Shown here: piece by piece, positions 56,831-64,000 of the stretch
How positions within the stretch are numbered: the stretch's first letter is position 1
Layout of the letters: each line of letters starts with the position of its first letter
Assembly (NCBI GenBank): GCA_052326605.1
Contig: JBKQMB010000001.1
Coordinates: 1 to 64,000 of the forward strand
DNA: 64,000 bases
From: Bog-756 sp052326605
GTDB lineage: Bacteria; Actinomycetota; Acidimicrobiia; Acidimicrobiales; RAAP-2
Reading direction: 5' to 3'
Translations under genes and position numbers: made by a program
The notes under the pieces: model-generated
Seen by the model: the letters and a program-made list of their open reading frames with translations, nothing else
Database searches by the model: none
What the model was told of the DNA's origin: nothing

Positions 56831-57691
56831 TCACCCCCGGTTGGCGGGGGACGGTGACTCGGCCAGCCACCGGAGCAGGCCGAGTGCCTGGCGCGGACCC
56901 GAGACCACCACGTCGGCCGCCTCGGCCACCTCGGCCGGCGTCTCGTCGTCGACGACGGCGACGGCGACCGTAGCCATCCCGCCCACCGAGGACATGCGGG
57001 CCAGTGCGCCGAAGGCGGGCAGGTCCCCCAGGTCGTCGCCGAAGTAGCACGCAGCCGAGCATCCGGTGATCAGCCGCTCGATCGCCGTCCCCTTGTCCAC
57101 GGGCAGAGGAGGCCGCAGCTCGATGGACATCCGACCCGGATGAGCCGACAGTCCTGTGCGTCCGGCCTCGGCCACCACCCGGGCGTCGGCCCACGCCGCG
57201 GCGTCCGGTGCACGACGCCAGTGGACGGTGACGGCGACACCTTTCGATTCGACCAGCACCCCCGGGGGGGCGTCGGAGCGGATCCGCTGCGCCACGTCGC
57301 CGACCACCGACCTCCATCGCTCGGCGGCCGGATCGAGTGCGACGCTGCCGTCCCCCCGCGCCCACTCGAGGCCGTAGAGGCCCACCAGCCGGGGCGCACG
57401 TCCTCGACCACCTGCACCCGCCGTCTCCGGCGAGGCCTCGGCACCGCGTCCGGCACCACCGAGCACGTCCCACAGGAACGACGCGGGCCGGCCGGACACC
57501 ACCGCCATCACACCGAACCGGCGGGCCAGCAGGCCCACCACTTCCGCCGTTCCGTCGACCGGTCGCGCCCGGGCAGGGTCGTCCACGATCGGGGCCAGCG
57601 TGCCATCGAAGTCGGTCACGATGGCGGTGGTCGCCGGCTGCTCGAGCAGCGGGGCGACAGCACGGCGGACCTCAGGGGAAGGGGTGGGCAC
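56831..57691 (-). CDS. otsB: trehalose-6-phosphate phosphatase
   Basis: 286 residues, HAD superfamily. Catalytic Asp motif VTDFDGTLAPIVDDP, motif II VVSGRPASF, and motif III/IV ACYFGDDLGDLPAF with PVDKGTAIE before it. It removes phosphate from trehalose-6-phosphate. GTG 57691 is chosen because AGGAG is five bases upstream; the frame continues open to 58435 but that part is antisense to other features. Next to a LytR_C gene of the same orientation. Confidence 0.88.
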   Translation of the reverse strand: MPTPSPEVRRAVAPLLEQPATTAIVTDFDGTLAPIVDDPARARPVDGTAEVVGLLARRFGVMAVVSGRPASFLWDVLGGAGRGAEASPETAGAGGRGRAPRLVGLYGLEWARGDGSVALDPAAERWRSVVGDVAQRIRSDAPPGVLVESKGVAVTVHWRRAPDAAAWADARVVAEAGRTGLSAHPGRMSIELRPPLPVDKGTAIERLITGCSAACYFGDDLGDLPAFGALARMSSVGGMATVAVAVVDDETPAEVAEAADVVVSGPRQALGLLRWLAESPSPANRG

Positions 57692-57726
57692 GGGGACTCC
57701 TCTCGACCCGGTCGCCCGGTGTGCGA

Positions 57727-58329
57727 TCAGCCTGTCGACGTCCGCGCCGTGGCGGCAGTCGTTGTGGTCGCACTGGTGGGGCTGGCCAGATCGGGACCCA
57801 CCACGACCACAACCTCGGCGGTGCCGATCGAGGTGATGGGTGCGGCAGTCGTGTACGGGACCACCGCAGAGGCGGGAAGATGGAGCGACTTCGCGATCTG
57901 GGTCGCCGCCTGCTCCTGGCCGGCCACGTAGTAGACGTGCGACGTCGGCACCTGAGCAGAGGCATTGACCGGTGGCTGCATGGCCCAGCCCCCCACCTGC
58001 AGCTGATTGGTCACGGTGGCTGCGGCCCCGCTGACCCGGGAAGCATTGGCCACCAGCACGGGCACGGAGCTGGGCGGGTGGGCAGTGGTCGTGGTCGTGG
58101 GGGACGATGGGTGCGTGGTCGTCGGGGTCGTCGACGCCGACCCGGTGGCCGACGTGGTGGCCGACGTGGTGGCCGACGTGGTGGCCGACAGGTGGGTCAC
58201 CCGCAGAAGGAGCACGGTCGCCAGGACGAACATCGCCAGCACGATCACCGCTCGCCCGATCGGGAACGCCCCACCTTGCCCCCCTGAGTGCGCCGAAGGC
58301 TGTTCGTCGAACTCGGAAGGGTCGTCCAC
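57727..58329 (-). CDS. membrane-anchored LytR_C-domain protein
   Basis: 200 residues from GTG 58329. One membrane helix (AVIVLAMFVLATVLLLRVTH), a low-complexity stretch of Thr/Ser repeats encoded by a short tandem array (SATTSATTSATTSATGS) and Pro/Thr linker, then a LytR C-terminal domain (VPVLVANASRVSGAAATVTNQ to AEVVVVVGPDL). Domain is found on cell-wall-associated proteins of actinobacteria; function unknown. It ends 36 bases before otsB. Confidence 0.8.
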   Translation of the reverse strand: MDDPSEFDEQPSAHSGGQGGAFPIGRAVIVLAMFVLATVLLLRVTHLSATTSATTSATTSATGSASTTPTTTHPSSPTTTTTAHPPSSVPVLVANASRVSGAAATVTNQLQVGGWAMQPPVNASAQVPTSHVYYVAGQEQAATQIAKSLHLPASAVVPYTTAAPITSIGTAEVVVVVGPDLASPTSATTTTAATARTSTG

Positions 58330-58476
58330 TGAGTGCCAGCCTGCCAACCTGGGGGGATAGAAGCAAGCGTTTCCGAACTGCCTCGCTTTCCCGTGCCAGA
58401 AACCGGGGTGGGAGCCTCGGCTCCCCGCCCAACACCCGTACAATGTGGCCGGCACCCGGTTCGTCCCGGGGGCCGT

Positions 58477-58552
58477 GCCGGTGTGGCGCAGTTGGTAGCG
58501 CAGACGACTTGTAATCGTCAGGTCGTGGGTTCGATTCCCACCGCCGGCTCCA
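58477..58552 (+). tRNA. tRNA-Thr (anticodon TGT)
   Basis: Cloverleaf by eye: acceptor GCCGGTG paired with CGCCGGC (one G-U), D-arm GCGC/GCGC, anticodon stem GACGA/TCGTC with loop CTTGTAA giving TGT, T-arm GTGGG/CCCAC with TTCGATT, discriminator T and an encoded CCA. All stems pair. The region right of it has different gene content (IS fragments, toxin-antitoxin), so it may be an integration site. Confidence 0.95.
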
Positions 58553-58674
58553 TATAAGTCCAGTTCAGAGCATTTTATCCTCTCCGGCAATTCGTTGGCA
58601 AGCTAAAACCCAACAGCCGACCCAACAACATGAGAGGCGACATGGCTGTGAAATTCCGGTTCATGCTTTCCACT

Positions 58675-58753
58675 GTGGCTCCGGCTCCTGGTTGACACTT
58701 TCCGGACGCGGCTCCGGTACCTGGGCGACAGTGGCTCCGGTACCTGCTTGACA
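58675..58753. repeat. three 23-bp repeats, probable insertion-sequence end
   Basis: GTGGCTCCGG-(CT/TA)-CCTG and GTTGACA-like ends occur at 58675-58697, 58708-58730 and 58731-58753. Such multiple terminal repeats just before a transposase start are typical for ends of IS21- or IS481-like elements. The other end was not found in the window. Confidence 0.55.
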
Positions 58754-58765
58754 CCTCACGCCTGA

Positions 58766-59434
58766 TCAGGGTCCACCCGGTGCCTCAAGCCACCTCCTTT
58801 GCTGTGGAGAGTCACGTCCACAGATGCCAAGGAGGCCGCAGATGCTGGTGGAGTTGGGACTGGCGGAACAGCGTGACAAGGCAGTGTGTGAAGTCCCCGA
58901 CGGCACCACCGTCACCGACGTGGCCCAACGCAACGGCGTGACCGCAACCAACGTCATCCCACGACGACCGGCGATCGAGAGGGCAACGTCTTCGCAAGTC
59001 CGTCCTGTCCGCTCGGCGGCGAACCTGACGTAGATGAGGAGTGCATAGAACGAGTACGCCCAGAGATCGTCGGCCTGCCACCATGCGGCGTCATCGAAGA
59101 GGTCCGGATAGACGCCGCCATGGAACATGGCAGCGGCAGAGATTGCGTACTTGCTCTTGTGACGCTCCGTCTTGCCGGAGAACGGGCGCTCTGGGAGCAG
59201 TCGCTCCCGGAGCTTCTCGCAGTCGATCGGATCAGTCGCCGTGGCGCCTGCTTCGTCGATGGCGTCGGAGGCGAGTTCGAGGAGCTCTTCGGCGGGGAAG
59301 GTGTTGCTCCGGATGCGTAGGACATCGAGCTTCGCGAGGATTGTCTCGGGCTCATCGCCACTTGCCAGGCCGGCCAGGGCGATCCGTATGGCATCGGTCC
59401 GAACCTCCGGAGTTGGCTGCTTGTTCGGCGCCAT
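58766..59434 (-). pseudogene. hypothetical gene truncated by the IS fragment
   Basis: A frame of 222 codons. The first about 155 residues (MAPNKQPTPEVRTDAIRIAL to FAAERTGRTCEDVALSIAGR) look like a real soluble helical protein. After that the frame crosses into the IS481-like fragment on its antisense strand, where the residues (CSASPNSTSICGLLGIC) have no protein character. The original C terminus is therefore lost, and the reading only continues by chance. I do not recognise the family. Confidence 0.6.
58842..58965 (+). pseudogene. N-terminal fragment of an IS481-like transposase
   Basis: ATG 58842 has AAGGAGG upstream and opens MLVELGLAEQRDKAVCEV, then TVTDVAQRNGVTATNV, the helix-turn-helix start typical of IS481-type transposases (MLVELxxxEQRYxAV...VTDVAxxxGVSRQ). 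Similarity stops after about 40 residues, where the sequence joins the truncated gene on the other strand. The catalytic DDE part is absent. Confidence 0.6.
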
Positions 59435-59558
59435 CGTCCCACCGGTAGATCGACGTGGTGACGGTTGCAGATATCGACCTTGACCGGCGGTCGGAGACCG
59501 TCGCAGGCCCGGTTCCGCGGCATGCCCTATGTCGCCTGCCCGCGATGGCCTTTCGAAG

Positions 59559-59575
59559 TGCTAGCATTGCTAGCA
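59559..59575 (+). promoter_or_regulatory. candidate toxin-antitoxin operator
   Basis: TGCTAGCA occurs twice with one base between, each copy being a perfect palindrome. Position just before the antitoxin ribosome binding site and similarity to FitA-type TGCTATCA sites suggest binding by the antitoxin. Confidence 0.6.
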
Positions 59576-59587
59576 GAGGTGGTCGTG

Positions 59588-59833
59588 GTGGCAGCGGTGA
59601 GCATCCGAAACTTGGACGACACGGTGCGAGAACGGTTGCGGGTTCGGGCTGCTGCCCACGGTCGGTCGATGGAAGCAGAGATGCGTGCCATCCTCGTCGA
59701 GGCGGTGCGGGAGCCAGACGATGACGAGGGCCTCCTCGGTGCGCTTGCGGCCCGCTTCGGTGAGCTCGGAGGTGTCGATCTGGATCTTCCGTCCCGGACC
59801 GCACCGCCCAGCGCTATCGACTTCACAACGTGA
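59588..59833 (+). CDS. FitA/VapB-type ribbon-helix-helix antitoxin
   Basis: 81 residues from GTG 59588, with AGAGG eight bases upstream; GTG 59597 is possible. The N terminus AAVSIRNLDDTVRERLRVRA, then AHGRSMEAEMRAIL, is the FitA-type RHH fold; the acidic C terminus would cover the toxin active site. The stop overlaps the toxin GTG by four bases. Autoregulation through the TGCTAGCA repeats is likely. Confidence 0.85.
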   Translation: MAAVSIRNLDDTVRERLRVRAAAHGRSMEAEMRAILVEAVREPDDDEGLLGALAARFGELGGVDLDLPSRTAPPSAIDFTT

Positions 59834-60249
59834 TCGTCGTCGACACCGACGTCGTCTCGGAGTTGATGAAGGTCGAGCCCTCAGCTGCGGTCAGGGGGTG
59901 GGTGGTCGCGCAGAATCCTCATGAGCTACGGATTACGGCAATCACCGTGGCCGAGATCCTCTACGGCATCGAGCGACTTCCCAAAGGCAGGCGGAGGACC
60001 GCGCTGCGTAAAGGTGCGATGGACATATTCAGCCGGTTCACCGAGGACGTCCTACCGTTCGATGCCGCCGCAGCGACGGTCTATCCGGAGATCGTCGACC
60101 ATGGCGACCGTCAAGGGGCGCCGATCAGCGGATACGACCCACAGATCGCTGCGATCTGCCGGGCCCATGGCGCACGTCTGGCTACGAGAAATGAGAAGGA
60201 CTTCGCCAGCGTTGGCGTTGAACTCGTCAACCCTTGGTCGCCCGGATAA
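59830..60249 (+). CDS. FitB/VapC-type PIN-domain toxin
   Basis: 139 residues. PIN-domain acidic residues are all present: VVDTDVVSELM, TVAEILYGIERLP, ISGYDPQIAAI and RNEKDFASVGVELVNPW. These proteins are ribonucleases that cut RNA such as tRNA when the antitoxin is lost. The pair is complete and looks functional. It lies in the accessory tail after tRNA-Thr. Confidence 0.88.
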   Translation: MIVVDTDVVSELMKVEPSAAVRGWVVAQNPHELRITAITVAEILYGIERLPKGRRRTALRKGAMDIFSRFTEDVLPFDAAAATVYPEIVDHGDRQGAPISGYDPQIAAICRAHGARLATRNEKDFASVGVELVNPWSPG

Positions 60250-60431
60250 CTGCCACGCATCCCGCTTCTTGAGTCCCAGGACCATTGATGTGGGGCACCC
60301 GCACAACGATCTGCTGGGGCATTTCCCTACGCGATCGGCCAGAAGACAGATAGCGCCGCTCTAGGTAGGCTGCGCCCATCGAGGGCGTTGGTGCTCAGGT
60401 CACGCTGGGCCCCGTGGACAAGGAGGCGGTT

Positions 60432-61001
60432 GTGGACAACATCGCACTTATGAGGCAGGTCATTTCCAGTACGGACAAGGTCGTCAAGGGTACCGATGCC
60501 TCGCAACTCGGTCTCCCATCTCCCTGTACGGAGTGGACAGTTCGAGACGTGATCAACCACATCATCGGTGGATCGACCATGTTCGCTGTCTGCGTCGAGG
60601 AGGGTTCGGTACCTGACGACCTTCTCGGCAAGCTCATGGGCGGCGACAACCTTGGTGACGACTATGTGGGGGCGTGGGAGTCTGCCTCATCCCGAGCCAT
60701 TGCCGCTTTCGAGGCACCGGGTGCACTCGACAAGATGGTGAAGTTGCCCTTTGGCGAGATGCCTGCTGGCGTCGCCTTGAACATCGCCGTGTTCGACGTT
60801 CTGACCCACGCCGCCGACATCGCGAGCGCCACCAACCAGACAATCGAGGACACGGCGCTCGTCGAGACTGCGCTGGAGGTCGGTCACCAGATGGTCGGCC
60901 CCGATCTTCGTGTGCCCGGAGTCTTCGACCCCGAGCAGCCAGCACCGGAGGACGCCACACCTACCGTGCGACTCCTCGCCTTTGCTGGACGTAAGGTCTG
61001 A
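60432..61001 (+). CDS. TIGR03086-like mycothiol-dependent/DinB-fold protein
   Basis: 189 residues from GTG 60432, chosen because AGGAGG lies five bases upstream; GTG 60414 is inside that site's leader. The segment LGLPSPCTEWTVRDVINHII, then GGSTMF, is the mark of the TIGR03086 family (maleylpyruvate-isomerase-like N-terminal domain), and VFDVLTHAADIA supplies the second metal-binding His region. Members may use mycothiol, which fits an actinobacterium; substrate unknown. Confidence 0.8.
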   Translation: MDNIALMRQVISSTDKVVKGTDASQLGLPSPCTEWTVRDVINHIIGGSTMFAVCVEEGSVPDDLLGKLMGGDNLGDDYVGAWESASSRAIAAFEAPGALDKMVKLPFGEMPAGVALNIAVFDVLTHAADIASATNQTIEDTALVETALEVGHQMVGPDLRVPGVFDPEQPAPEDATPTVRLLAFAGRKV

Positions 61002-61101
61002 TCGAGTTCAGCATCCGCTCGAACGAGCGATCAGCCTGACGGGCTCGTGTGTGCGCCCGTATGGGCGCGCTATCTCCATATCCCATGCACAAGGAAGTCT
61101 C

Positions 61102-61440
61102 ATGATCTCGATCGTCGCGAAGTTCAACGTGCTCCCCGAATGCAGCGACGCGTGGATCGATCGCATAAGCGACTTCACTCAGGCCACTCGCGAGGAACCA
61201 GGCAACCTTTGGTTTGAGTGGTCCCGTAGCGTCGAGAACCCCGATCGGTTCGTTCTCATTGAAGGATTCCGCGATGCTGATGCCGGCGCTGAGCACGTCA
61301 ACTCTGAGCACTTCAAAGAAGCCATCCGGCAGGCACCTTCAATGCTGGTCAACACCCCGGAGATCCTGTACGCGGAGATCCCGGGGACGGAGTGGTCCCT
61401 CCTGGCGGAGATGTCGGTTCCAGATAGCGGCTCGGCTTGA
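61102..61440 (+). CDS. antibiotic-biosynthesis-monooxygenase (ABM) domain protein
   Basis: 112 residues. Dimeric ferredoxin-like fold with ISIVAKFNVLPECSDAWIDR, EEPGNLWFEWSRS and RFVLIEGFRDADAGAEHVNSE, typical of YgiN-like quinol monooxygenases. ATG 61102 has AAGGAAG upstream. A longer frame to 60910 overlaps the previous gene and is not supported. Natural substrate unknown. Confidence 0.82.
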   Translation: MISIVAKFNVLPECSDAWIDRISDFTQATREEPGNLWFEWSRSVENPDRFVLIEGFRDADAGAEHVNSEHFKEAIRQAPSMLVNTPEILYAEIPGTEWSLLAEMSVPDSGSA

Positions 61441-61835
61441 CGTTTGCGGTCCGGTCGTTCCCCCCGGACCTGATCCCTCGCGAACGGACCTCTGACGGAC
61501 GGAGACGGTCCCCCGGTGTGCGTTTAGCCACGGTCGATAATCGCCCCACTCCCATTGTTCGGGGGCAGCCGGTGTCGAGTGGCGAGGTGAGATTGGGGGA
61601 CACCTCTGAGTATCGGCGCATGGAACTCGGGTAACCGCGTGGCTGGCCGCCCGGCGAGTCCTAGGTAGACGTCACACTCGGCTTCTGTCCGCCGATTGAG
61701 GTGCATGGACCAGTGGCCCACCTCGGACCGCGTGGAAGAAGCAATCCTGACGGGACCGTCCTCTAGTCCACCCCGCTTCGACTCCTGTCCCAGCATGCAG
61801 GTCCTCAGAACGTTGTCCGACCGGTGAAGGAGCAG
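61441..61835. other. intergenic region between convergent genes
   Basis: No supported gene, RNA or terminator. Open frames present are short and lack ribosome binding sites. Confidence 0.5.
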
Positions 61836-62843
61836 TCACGATTCGAGCGCAGGACCCAGCATCGCCGCCGCGAACCGGAAGGCACCCGACGAGTACACGT
61901 TGCACACAGCGAAGTATCCCTCAATGGTCGTGTCCCCGGTTGGACAGAAGTGCACTCCGTCCGGCGCCCGAATGACGTTCGTGCCCGAGGGCCCGGTGCA
62001 GGGCTCGATGGGAAGGCAAGGGAGCGTCCACGTGAATGCCCCGTTGGCCATGACGGCCAGGCCGGCATCGACGTAGGTGACCCCGGTGTTGGCCGCCGCC
62101 ACCGAGGCGTAGAGCCGGTTCAGGTTGGCGACATTCGGGTTCGCAGCCGACGACGCGTCGAAGGGAATGCCGATCAGGAACACCTCCGTCCCGTACGGAC
62201 GAAAAATGTCAATCGCCGTCTGAACGTCGCTTTTATACTTTGCGTAGTACCCCGGTGATCCGATCGGATCACCCGCCATGCACGGGGTGAAGTTCTCACC
62301 GCTGAATTCGAGGACTACGGCGGTCGGCTGCCAGGAGGCCGCGTCCGAAACCATGGCCTGGAAGAAGTCGCACACGGCTAGACCGCCGTATGTCCGAACG
62401 AGAGCGGAGGCGCCGGCTGCATTGGCGAGGAATGTGAAGTCCGGGCCGGCCTCCATGCCCAGCGAGTCTCCGTAAAGGGCAATCCTGGGCGGCCCTGGCG
62501 GCGGTAGGCTCGCCACAGATCCAGCGAATGCGGCGTCCCCGAAGCTGAAGATCCCACCGTCGGAAGCCACCTCCCAGTACCCCCTGCCGTCGGGCGTGGC
62601 CGCCATGCCCACCACCGGCGCGGTGAGGTGCTGGCCGCCCATCGACCCGTAGAACCCGGCCTCCCCGAAGCTGAAGATCCCACCGTCGGAAGCCACCTCC
62701 CAGTACCCCCTGCCGTCGGGCGTAGCCGCCATGCCCACTGCCGGGTGATCCAAGATCCTGCCTGCCGCCACTCCAGCCGGAGCGATGGCGCACACGCTGC
62801 CAATTACAGCCGTGATGACAGTGACACGTACCCACTTGATCAC
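61836..62843 (-). CDS. secreted SGNH-hydrolase-like protein with two WxVASDGGIFSFG repeats
   Basis: 335 residues from GTG 62843. A signal peptide (VTVITAVIGSVCAIAPAGVAAG) is followed by two repeats of GMAATPDGRGYWEVASDGG plus IFSFGxAxFxGS, a motif found in repeated form in extracellular actinobacterial proteins. Then an SGNH-type hydrolase domain: block I LYGDSLGMEAG (nucleophile Ser), EFSGENFTP, and block V DGVHFCP with catalytic Asp and His. Likely an esterase or lipase acting outside the cell. Six or more Cys probably form disulfides. Confidence 0.8.
   Translation of the reverse strand: MIKWVRVTVITAVIGSVCAIAPAGVAAGRILDHPAVGMAATPDGRGYWEVASDGGIFSFGEAGFYGSMGGQHLTAPVVGMAATPDGRGYWEVASDGGIFSFGDAAFAGSVASLPPPGPPRIALYGDSLGMEAGPDFTFLANAAGASALVRTYGGLAVCDFFQAMVSDAASWQPTAVVLEFSGENFTPCMAGDPIGSPGYYAKYKSDVQTAIDIFRPYGTEVFLIGIPFDASSAANPNVANLNRLYASVAAANTGVTYVDAGLAVMANGAFTWTLPCLPIEPCTGPSGTNVIRAPDGVHFCPTGDTTIEGYFAVCNVYSSGAFRFAAAMLGPALES
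62536..62738 (-). repeat. two 77-bp direct repeats inside the SGNH gene
   Basis: 62536-62612 and 62662-62738 differ at one base and lie 126 bp (42 codons) apart. They encode the repeat unit of the N-terminal domain, so unit number can change by recombination. Confidence 0.9.
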
Positions 62844-62895
62844 GGGCCAAGTGTGGCAGACACGCGAAACAGCCGGCACGCGGCACCGAGCCTGC

Positions 62896-62992
62896 TCACG
62901 AGAGACGTCGGCGTACCCACCAGAAGCCGAGCCCCGCCAGCGTCAGCGCGAGCAGGACGAAGATCGCCGCCTGTTCCCATTGGAAGGGCTAG
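62896..62992 (-). pseudogene. possible remnant of a membrane protein C terminus
   Basis: After an in-frame TAG, the minus strand reads PFQWEQAAIFVLLALTLAGL, then GFWWVRRRLS and a stop: a helix with a basic end and no start codon. It resembles the tail of a membrane protein, but nothing upstream extends it. It may be chance. Confidence 0.3.
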
Positions 62993-63108
62993 TACCGGCT
63001 GGCGGCTTGGTCCATCAGGATCGCACGCGGGTGAAAGCTGGCGACGCACCGCTGTATCGCATGCACCATCGCCGAACCGAACTGGCCCACCCAACCGGCA
63101 TGAAGGGG

Positions 63109-63351
63109 CTACGCGGAAGGTGGGCCCGGAGCTGCTGTTCGTCTGCCTCGAAGGTCCCGTAGGTCGAGTGCACTGGTGATGACGATGCCGACGATTAGCA
63201 GTACCTGGAGGAGAAGCACAGGCCAACTTCGATGGCCGGTGAGTTCGATGGCAAGTAGGACCAATACTCCAGCTGCAAAGGCCAAACGGAGTCGCAACCA
63301 CTTGGTGGCTGAGATTCTTGACATCACTGGCACCAGCTCTTTGCTCACCAT
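63109..63351 (-). CDS. small two-helix membrane protein
   Basis: 80 residues from ATG 63351 (ATG 63324 is an alternative). Two hydrophobic segments (LRLAFAAGVLVLLAIEL and PVLLLQVLLIVGIVITSAL) and a basic C terminus (DLRDLRGRRTAAPG). No good ribosome binding site was seen. The family is unknown. Confidence 0.5.
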   Translation of the reverse strand: MVSKELVPVMSRISATKWLRLRLAFAAGVLVLLAIELTGHRSWPVLLLQVLLIVGIVITSALDLRDLRGRRTAAPGPPSA

Positions 63352-63542
63352 GTGATCCTGGTTGCCTCACGACGGTACCTCAGCGACCACTTTCCGAGGT
63401 ATGCACGGCAACTCTCTGGGTACCCTCGACGTGCCGTACTGCCGCACCGAGCCGGCTGATCAGGGACACCCTGAGCCCAGGATCGCTGAGTATCAAGGGA
63501 CACCGGGATCCGGTCGGTATCGGACATTGCGGTCGGATTGGG

Positions 63543-63592
63543 TGTCAAGGCTTGCTTGACATCAGGGGAGTTTGTCAGGGTAGACTTGACGA
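63543..63592 (+). promoter_or_regulatory. promoter and operator of the small HTH gene
   Basis: TTGACA (63556-63561), a 19-base spacer and TAGACT (63581-63586) precede the ATG at 63593 by six bases, so the mRNA is probably leaderless. The inverted repeat TGTCAAG-GCTTG-CTTGACA (63543-63561) overlaps the -35 box and may bind a repressor. Confidence 0.6.
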
Positions 63593-63979
63593 ATGACGAA
63601 AGCGGAGACACAGGGCGAACCAGACAAGCCGCGCGAAGTTCCGCCGTTGATGACCGCTACATGGGAAGCGGCGACAACGGAGCCTGATCCGCTCGCAGCC
63701 CTCGGGGCTTCGCGGGCTCTCGTCGGCCTGCTCTCTACGTGGGAGGCCCAGCTCGTCGGCGAGGCCCTTGCCGCAGGCGCGACATGGGAGGTGATCGGTG
63801 GAACGGTCGGCGTGAGCCGGCAAGCGGCCTGGGAACGCTTCCACGGTGACGTGCATGAATTTCGGAACCGCGTGAAGAGTGAGGTGCAGGAGCTGCGCAA
63901 CCGACATCGCCAGGAGATGCTCGAGTTCCGGGAGTCGGTCAAGAGCGAGGCACGAAAGATGCGGGGACCCGGCCACTAA
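63593..63979 (+). CDS. small HTH protein with C-terminal coiled coil
   Basis: 128 residues. The middle contains a helix-turn-helix-like segment (GATWEVIGGTVGVSRQAAWERF), the rest is a charged helix with heptad-like Arg/Glu pattern (FRNRVKSEVQELRNRHRQEM). Such DNA-binding small proteins are common in actinobacteria; specific role unknown. It may control its own promoter through the adjacent inverted repeat. Confidence 0.7.
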   Translation: MTKAETQGEPDKPREVPPLMTATWEAATTEPDPLAALGASRALVGLLSTWEAQLVGEALAAGATWEVIGGTVGVSRQAAWERFHGDVHEFRNRVKSEVQELRNRHRQEMLEFRESVKSEARKMRGPGH

Positions 63980-64000
63980 TCAGGTCACGAGTGCGGGTTA

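Noticed and set aside
57692..58435. Upstream extension of the otsB frame
   Set aside because: It overlaps the LytR_C gene in another frame; GTG 57691 has a proper ribosome binding site and gives the normal family length.

Overview
The window is GC-rich, densely coded DNA from a high-GC Gram-positive bacterium, most likely an actinobacterium and possibly of the Acidimicrobiia type. This placement is inferred from gene content: a CysO-like sulfur carrier, glucosyl-3-phosphoglycerate synthase, OtsA/OtsB, P450 and FadD genes of steroid/lipid type, a LytR_C protein, and many start codons placed about 6 bases after a TAnnnT box (leaderless transcripts). No rRNA or other taxonomic marker is present.

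Layout. 1-6.5 kb: the 3' part of a large secreted kelch/IPT-repeat protein, an arsR-arsM arsenic pair, and a secreted beta-helix protein. 6.6-14.3 kb: copper handling, with copZ-copA on the plus strand facing a second copper P-type ATPase and two membrane proteins on the minus strand. 14.4-23.6 kb: terminal oxidase cluster A on the minus strand (COX3, COX1, COX2, a cupredoxin-like protein with a CxxPCG motif, CtaG, an exported propeller-like protein, and a SCO1 domain fused to a polytopic membrane domain). 23.8-34 kb: lipid and steroid-type metabolism (SDR, acyl-CoA synthetase, patatin, acyltransferase, methyltransferase, EthD, P450-TetR) with an unusual pair made of an Fe-S RecB-like nuclease and an unknown protein. 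34-38 kb: an IS30 remnant, a PsiE-like protein and a TlpA-SCO1-unknown operon. 38-48.7 kb: oxidase cluster B, a divergent copy of cluster A in the same order, with a ctaB fragment beyond it. 49-58.4 kb: a SAM riboswitch controlling a threonine-synthase-like gene and a cysO gene, then gpgS, a TetR-MFS efflux pair, otsA, otsB and a LytR_C protein. 58.5-64 kb: tRNA-Thr(TGT) followed by an accessory-looking tail with IS fragments, a FitAB-type toxin-antitoxin pair, small enzymes, an SGNH hydrolase and a small HTH protein.

How the genes work together. The two oxidase clusters, three SCO1-type copper chaperones, two copper ATPases, CopZ and three CtaG-like proteins form one copper-and-respiration neighbourhood. 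In both COX1 proteins the usual K-channel lysine position is not lysine, and cluster B also lacks the usual D-channel aspartate. Each cluster carries a membrane-anchored cupredoxin-like protein beside COX2 with a conserved His and a Cys-x2-Pro-Cys-Gly motif. I found no CxxCH cytochrome c, so the electron donor is not obvious.

The most informative regulatory element is the S-box (SAM-I) riboswitch at about 51841-51957. It lies directly before a gene that looks like threonine synthase and overlaps by 4 bases with a CysO-like sulfur carrier gene. Control by SAM suggests that the pair serves sulfur incorporation, for example homocysteine formation from O-phosphohomoserine, rather than threonine supply. 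This is the strongest candidate for an undescribed system in the window.
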